Below, piece by piece: positions 61,893-64,000 of a DNA stretch of 64,000 nucleotides. The stretch comes from Chitinophagaceae bacterium. GTDB lineage: Bacteria > Bacteroidota > Bacteroidia > Chitinophagales > Chitinophagaceae. How positions within the stretch are numbered: the first letter of the stretch is position 1; every line of letters begins with the position of its first letter. A model generated the notes under the pieces. That model did no database searches, was not told where the DNA came from, and worked only from the letters and a program-made list of their open reading frames with translations. The position numbers were made by a program, and so were the translations under genes. The DNA is taken from positions 1,612,001-1,676,000 of the forward strand of contig JADJVB010000010.1 of assembly GCA_016710745.1 (NCBI GenBank). Direction: 5' to 3'.

Positions 61893-62942
61893 TTAGATGA
61901 TCATCATCGCATCCCCATAACTGAAGAAACGGTATTTATCTTTAATTGCTTTCTTATACGCTTCCATCATTAAATCGTAACCGGCAAAGGCACAGGCCAT
62001 GATCAGCAAACTGGTTTTGGGCAGGTGGAAATTGGTAACCAATGAATCGGCGATATTGAAATTATAAGGCGGATGAATAAAATGATTGGTCCAGCCTTCT
62101 GAAGGTTTTAATAATTTTTGTGCCGTAAACGACGATTCCATGGCCCGCATGGTAGTGGTACCGATCGAGCAAATGCGGTTGCCATTTTGCTTGGCTTTGT
62201 TCACAATGGCGCAGGCTGTTTCATCAATCCTGTAGTATTCGGCATCCATTTTATGCTTGCTCAGGTCTTCAACTTCAATTGGGCGGAATGTTCCAAGGCC
62301 GGTATGCAGGGTGGCTTCGGCAAACCGGATTCCCTTTATCTCAAGGCGCTTGATCAGTTCCTGGCTGAAATGCAACCCCGCAGTAGGCGCCGCAACCGCA
62401 CCTTCATGCTTGGCATAAACGGTTTGATAACGCTCCTTATCTTCTTCATCCGGCTTGCGCTTGATGTATTTGGGCAACGGTGTTTCTCCAAGTATTTCAA
62501 GCATACCGCGGAACTCTTCATCAGTGCCATCCCATAAAAAACGAATGGTACGGCCGCGGCTTGTGGTGTTATCAATTACTTCGGCAACCAATTCATCACT
62601 TTCGCCAAAATATAATTTATTACCTACACGGATCTTACGTGCCGGGTCAACGATCACATCCCAAAGCTTATTGGCTTTGTTCAATTCGCGTAACAGAAAA
62701 ACCTCAATCTTGGCGCCTGTCTTTTCCTTTCGGCCATACATACGTGCCGGAAAAACCTTGGTATTATTCACCACAAACACATCCTTATCATCGAAATAAT
62801 CCATGATCTCTTTAAAGTGTTTATTTTCGATCTGGCCGGTTTTGCGGTGAATAACCATCAAACGGCTGTCTTCACGGCGTTTGGTAGGGTTTTGGGCAAT
62901 TAAATTTAAAGGAAGGTCGAATCTGAATTGGGATAATTTCAT
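61893..62942 (-). CDS. queA: S-adenosylmethionine:tRNA ribosyltransferase-isomerase
   Basis: 349 residues. It transfers ribosyl from SAM to preQ1-tRNA to form epoxyqueuosine, the substrate of QueG. Signatures: FDLPLNLIAQNPTKRREDSRLMV at the N-terminus, GAVAAPTAGLHFS, VTLHTGLGTFRP-like LHTGLGTFRPI, NFHLPKTSLLIM and KYRFFSYGDAMMI at the C-terminus. The start MKLSQFRFDLP is standard. A structured leader of about 100 bases precedes it. Confidence 0.96.
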   Translation of the reverse strand: MKLSQFRFDLPLNLIAQNPTKRREDSRLMVIHRKTGQIENKHFKEIMDYFDDKDVFVVNNTKVFPARMYGRKEKTGAKIEVFLLRELNKANKLWDVIVDPARKIRVGNKLYFGESDELVAEVIDNTTSRGRTIRFLWDGTDEEFRGMLEILGETPLPKYIKRKPDEEDKERYQTVYAKHEGAVAAPTAGLHFSQELIKRLEIKGIRFAEATLHTGLGTFRPIEVEDLSKHKMDAEYYRIDETACAIVNKAKQNGNRICSIGTTTMRAMESSFTAQKLLKPSEGWTNHFIHPPYNFNIADSLVTNFHLPKTSLLIMACAFAGYDLMMEAYKKAIKDKYRFFSYGDAMMII

Positions 62943-63058
62943 GTAACGGTTTTATATTTAGTATTGTCACATGTCCGTACTGCAGGTTTTGCAGTGATTG
63001 TAGCCCTTTGCTGAGGACATTTATCATGTTACGGCATGATTTAAAGTGGGCAAAGGTA
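62943..63058 (-). promoter_or_regulatory. queA promoter and structured 5' leader
   Basis: TACCTTTG at 63058-63051 (exact TAnnTTTG) leaves about 100 bases of leader. In it: hairpin TCATG/CATGA (63024-63039), long-range pairing ATGTCC/GGACAT (62971-62976 with 63015-63020), and within that a 6-bp hairpin ACTGCA/TGCAGT (62979-62995). No class I preQ1 riboswitch consensus (C-rich loop and A-rich tail) was recognised, but a regulatory RNA is plausible. Confidence 0.5.
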
Positions 63059-63154
63059 CAAAATAGCAGCCAAAATCGGAGGATTAAAAAAATAATTTTA
63101 TGGCGTTTCCGTCAATTCAACAAAAAAAGCAGAAAACCGTTAAATAGCGGAACA

Positions 63155-63162
63155 TAATTTTG
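63155..63162 (+). promoter_or_regulatory. -7 promoter element of the TraB-family gene
   Basis: TAATTTTG, exact TAnnTTTG, 62 bases before the ATG at 63225. It ends where the longer open frame starts, so the gene start is the later ATG at the signal peptide. Confidence 0.5.
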
Positions 63163-63224
63163 TGGTATCTCTACTTCTACGCATCTTTATAAGGTACCCA
63201 CCAGTTTTATTAATTATTACCGTA

Positions 63225-64000
63225 ATGTTTAACAGGTCCTTTAATACTTTTTTTATTGGTTTACTTCTATGCGCGGCAACCGGCTATGCACAAAAGAAAG
63301 CCCCGGCCAAATATCCCAGCCTGTTATGGGAGATCACAGGCAATGGTTTGGCAAAACCATCTTAGCTTATTGGCACCATCCACGTAAGCAGCAAAATGGT
63401 TTTTCATTTGAGCGACTCATTTTACCAGGCGATAAAGAATGTTGATGCGGTGGCTTTGGAACTGAATCCCGATACCTGGCAGGGCGAAATGGTGAGTATA
63501 AATAAGATAAAACAGAATTACACCGAATTCGTTAAGCCACCCCGGGGTGATTTTCTCACTGAAAATTCTTTTCGCATTTCAAAATACGACGATGAGCTCA
63601 AAGCGGCGATGAGCAGTGAGCCCATGATCTTAAACAGCCTGCTTTACCGATCCTATAAAGAGCGGGAAGATTTTGAAGAAGATACCTTCCTCGATCTGTA
63701 TATCTACCAAACCGGGAAAAAACTAGGCAAAAGAGCAACCGGTGTTGAAAATTATTTTGAAACCGAAAAAATTGTGATGGAGGCCTATGCCGATATGGCA
63801 AAGGAAAAAAAGAAAAAAACGATTGATACCGACGGAGAATCGCGGCGGGATATTTATGAGAAAACCCAGGATGCCTATCGCCGGGGCGACCTCGATCTGA
63901 TGGATTCGTTAGACCGCATGATGGACCGGTCGGATGCCTTTATGGAAAAATTTCTGTTTAAAAGAAATGACATACAGGCTAACTCCATGGATACGATCAT
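63225..64000 (+). pseudogene. TraB/GumN-family gene interrupted by an in-frame TAG, 3' end beyond the window
   Basis: From the ATG at 63225 a signal peptide (ending GYAQ) and LLWEITGNGLAKPS are read, then TAG at 63363-63365. The same frame continues without a stop to the window edge with LIGTIHVSSKMVFHLSDSFY, VDAVALELNPDTW and a charged region, exactly the TraB/GumN pattern (GTIHV and Glu motif). The TAG replaces the residue just before the LIGTIHV motif, where family members usually have an aromatic residue such as Tyr. Options are a recent nonsense mutation, a sequencing error or stop-codon readthrough. Confidence 0.85.

Noticed and set aside
62943..63050. Class I preQ1 riboswitch upstream of queA
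   Set aside because: The C-rich hairpin loop and A-rich 3' tail of the aptamer were not found; only generic pairing was seen.
63162..63224. Upstream extension of the TraB gene
   Set aside because: It overlaps the -7 promoter element and would place a second hydrophobic stretch before the signal peptide.

Overview
The window looks like a chromosomal segment of a Bacteroidota bacterium, most likely family Chitinophagaceae. Supporting signs are a type III glutamine synthetase (glnN), three proteins with type IX secretion (T9SS) C-terminal sorting domains, many exact matches to the Bacteroidota -7 promoter element TAnnTTTG, weak Shine-Dalgarno signals, and many Bacteroidota-type 'signal peptide plus unknown domain' proteins. 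No rRNA, tRNA, CRISPR array, insertion sequence or prophage was seen.

Layout. 1-1.7 kb: Mn/Fe transporter mntH (cut by the window edge) and its DtxR-type regulator mntR, with a palindromic operator on the mntR promoter. 1.7-9.2 kb: Rid protein, short alpha-glucan phosphorylase, thioesterase, periplasmic thioredoxin-fold protein, MFS transporter, cold-shock protein and a FabH-like ketosynthase. 9.2-14.2 kb: secreted M28 and M1 peptidases flanking an NAD(P)-dependent reductase. 14.4-20.2 kb: glycine decarboxylase gcvP, a cysteine-cluster protein, a metallo-beta-lactamase-fold enzyme and a lipoprotein hydrolase. 20.2-23.7 kb: a leftward operon in which a Xre/RES toxin-antitoxin pair precedes folK, a deoxynucleoside kinase and an MFS transporter. 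23.7-27.8 kb: ABC-2 permease plus SRPBCC protein, converging on a channel-like protein/queG/anmK operon. 28-31.4 kb: clpB and a single-cysteine DsbA-like protein. 31.4-39.3 kb: secreted proteins of unknown role, including a 1718-residue repeat protein in an operon with a small T9SS cargo. 39.4-48.1 kb: leftward housekeeping operons pyrG-trmH-ubiA-ruvX-def and purL-hldD-proC. 48.1-52.3 kb: a membrane protein with a TTG start, glnN and a Spy-like protein. 52.6-58.6 kb: tandem paralogous T9SS cargo with Asp-box propellers. 58.6-64 kb: Ldh-type dehydrogenase, aspartate kinase, an Mpo1-like protein, queA and a TraB/GumN gene broken by an in-frame TAG.

How the genes work together. Most of the window is housekeeping: nucleotide synthesis (pyrG, purL, dNK), folate (folK), amino acids and nitrogen (glnN, lysC, proC, gcvP), queuosine (queA, queG), proteostasis (clpB, def) and cell-envelope precursors (hldD, anmK). 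The unusual items are the NAD-targeting toxin-antitoxin pair transcriptionally joined to folK, a palindromic repeat inserted in frame near the start of hldD, a terminator-like hairpin over the start codon of a secreted-protein gene, four enzyme-fold proteins that have lost a signature catalytic residue (GT35, transglutaminase, Rid and DsbA folds), a structured leader before queA, and the interrupted TraB gene.
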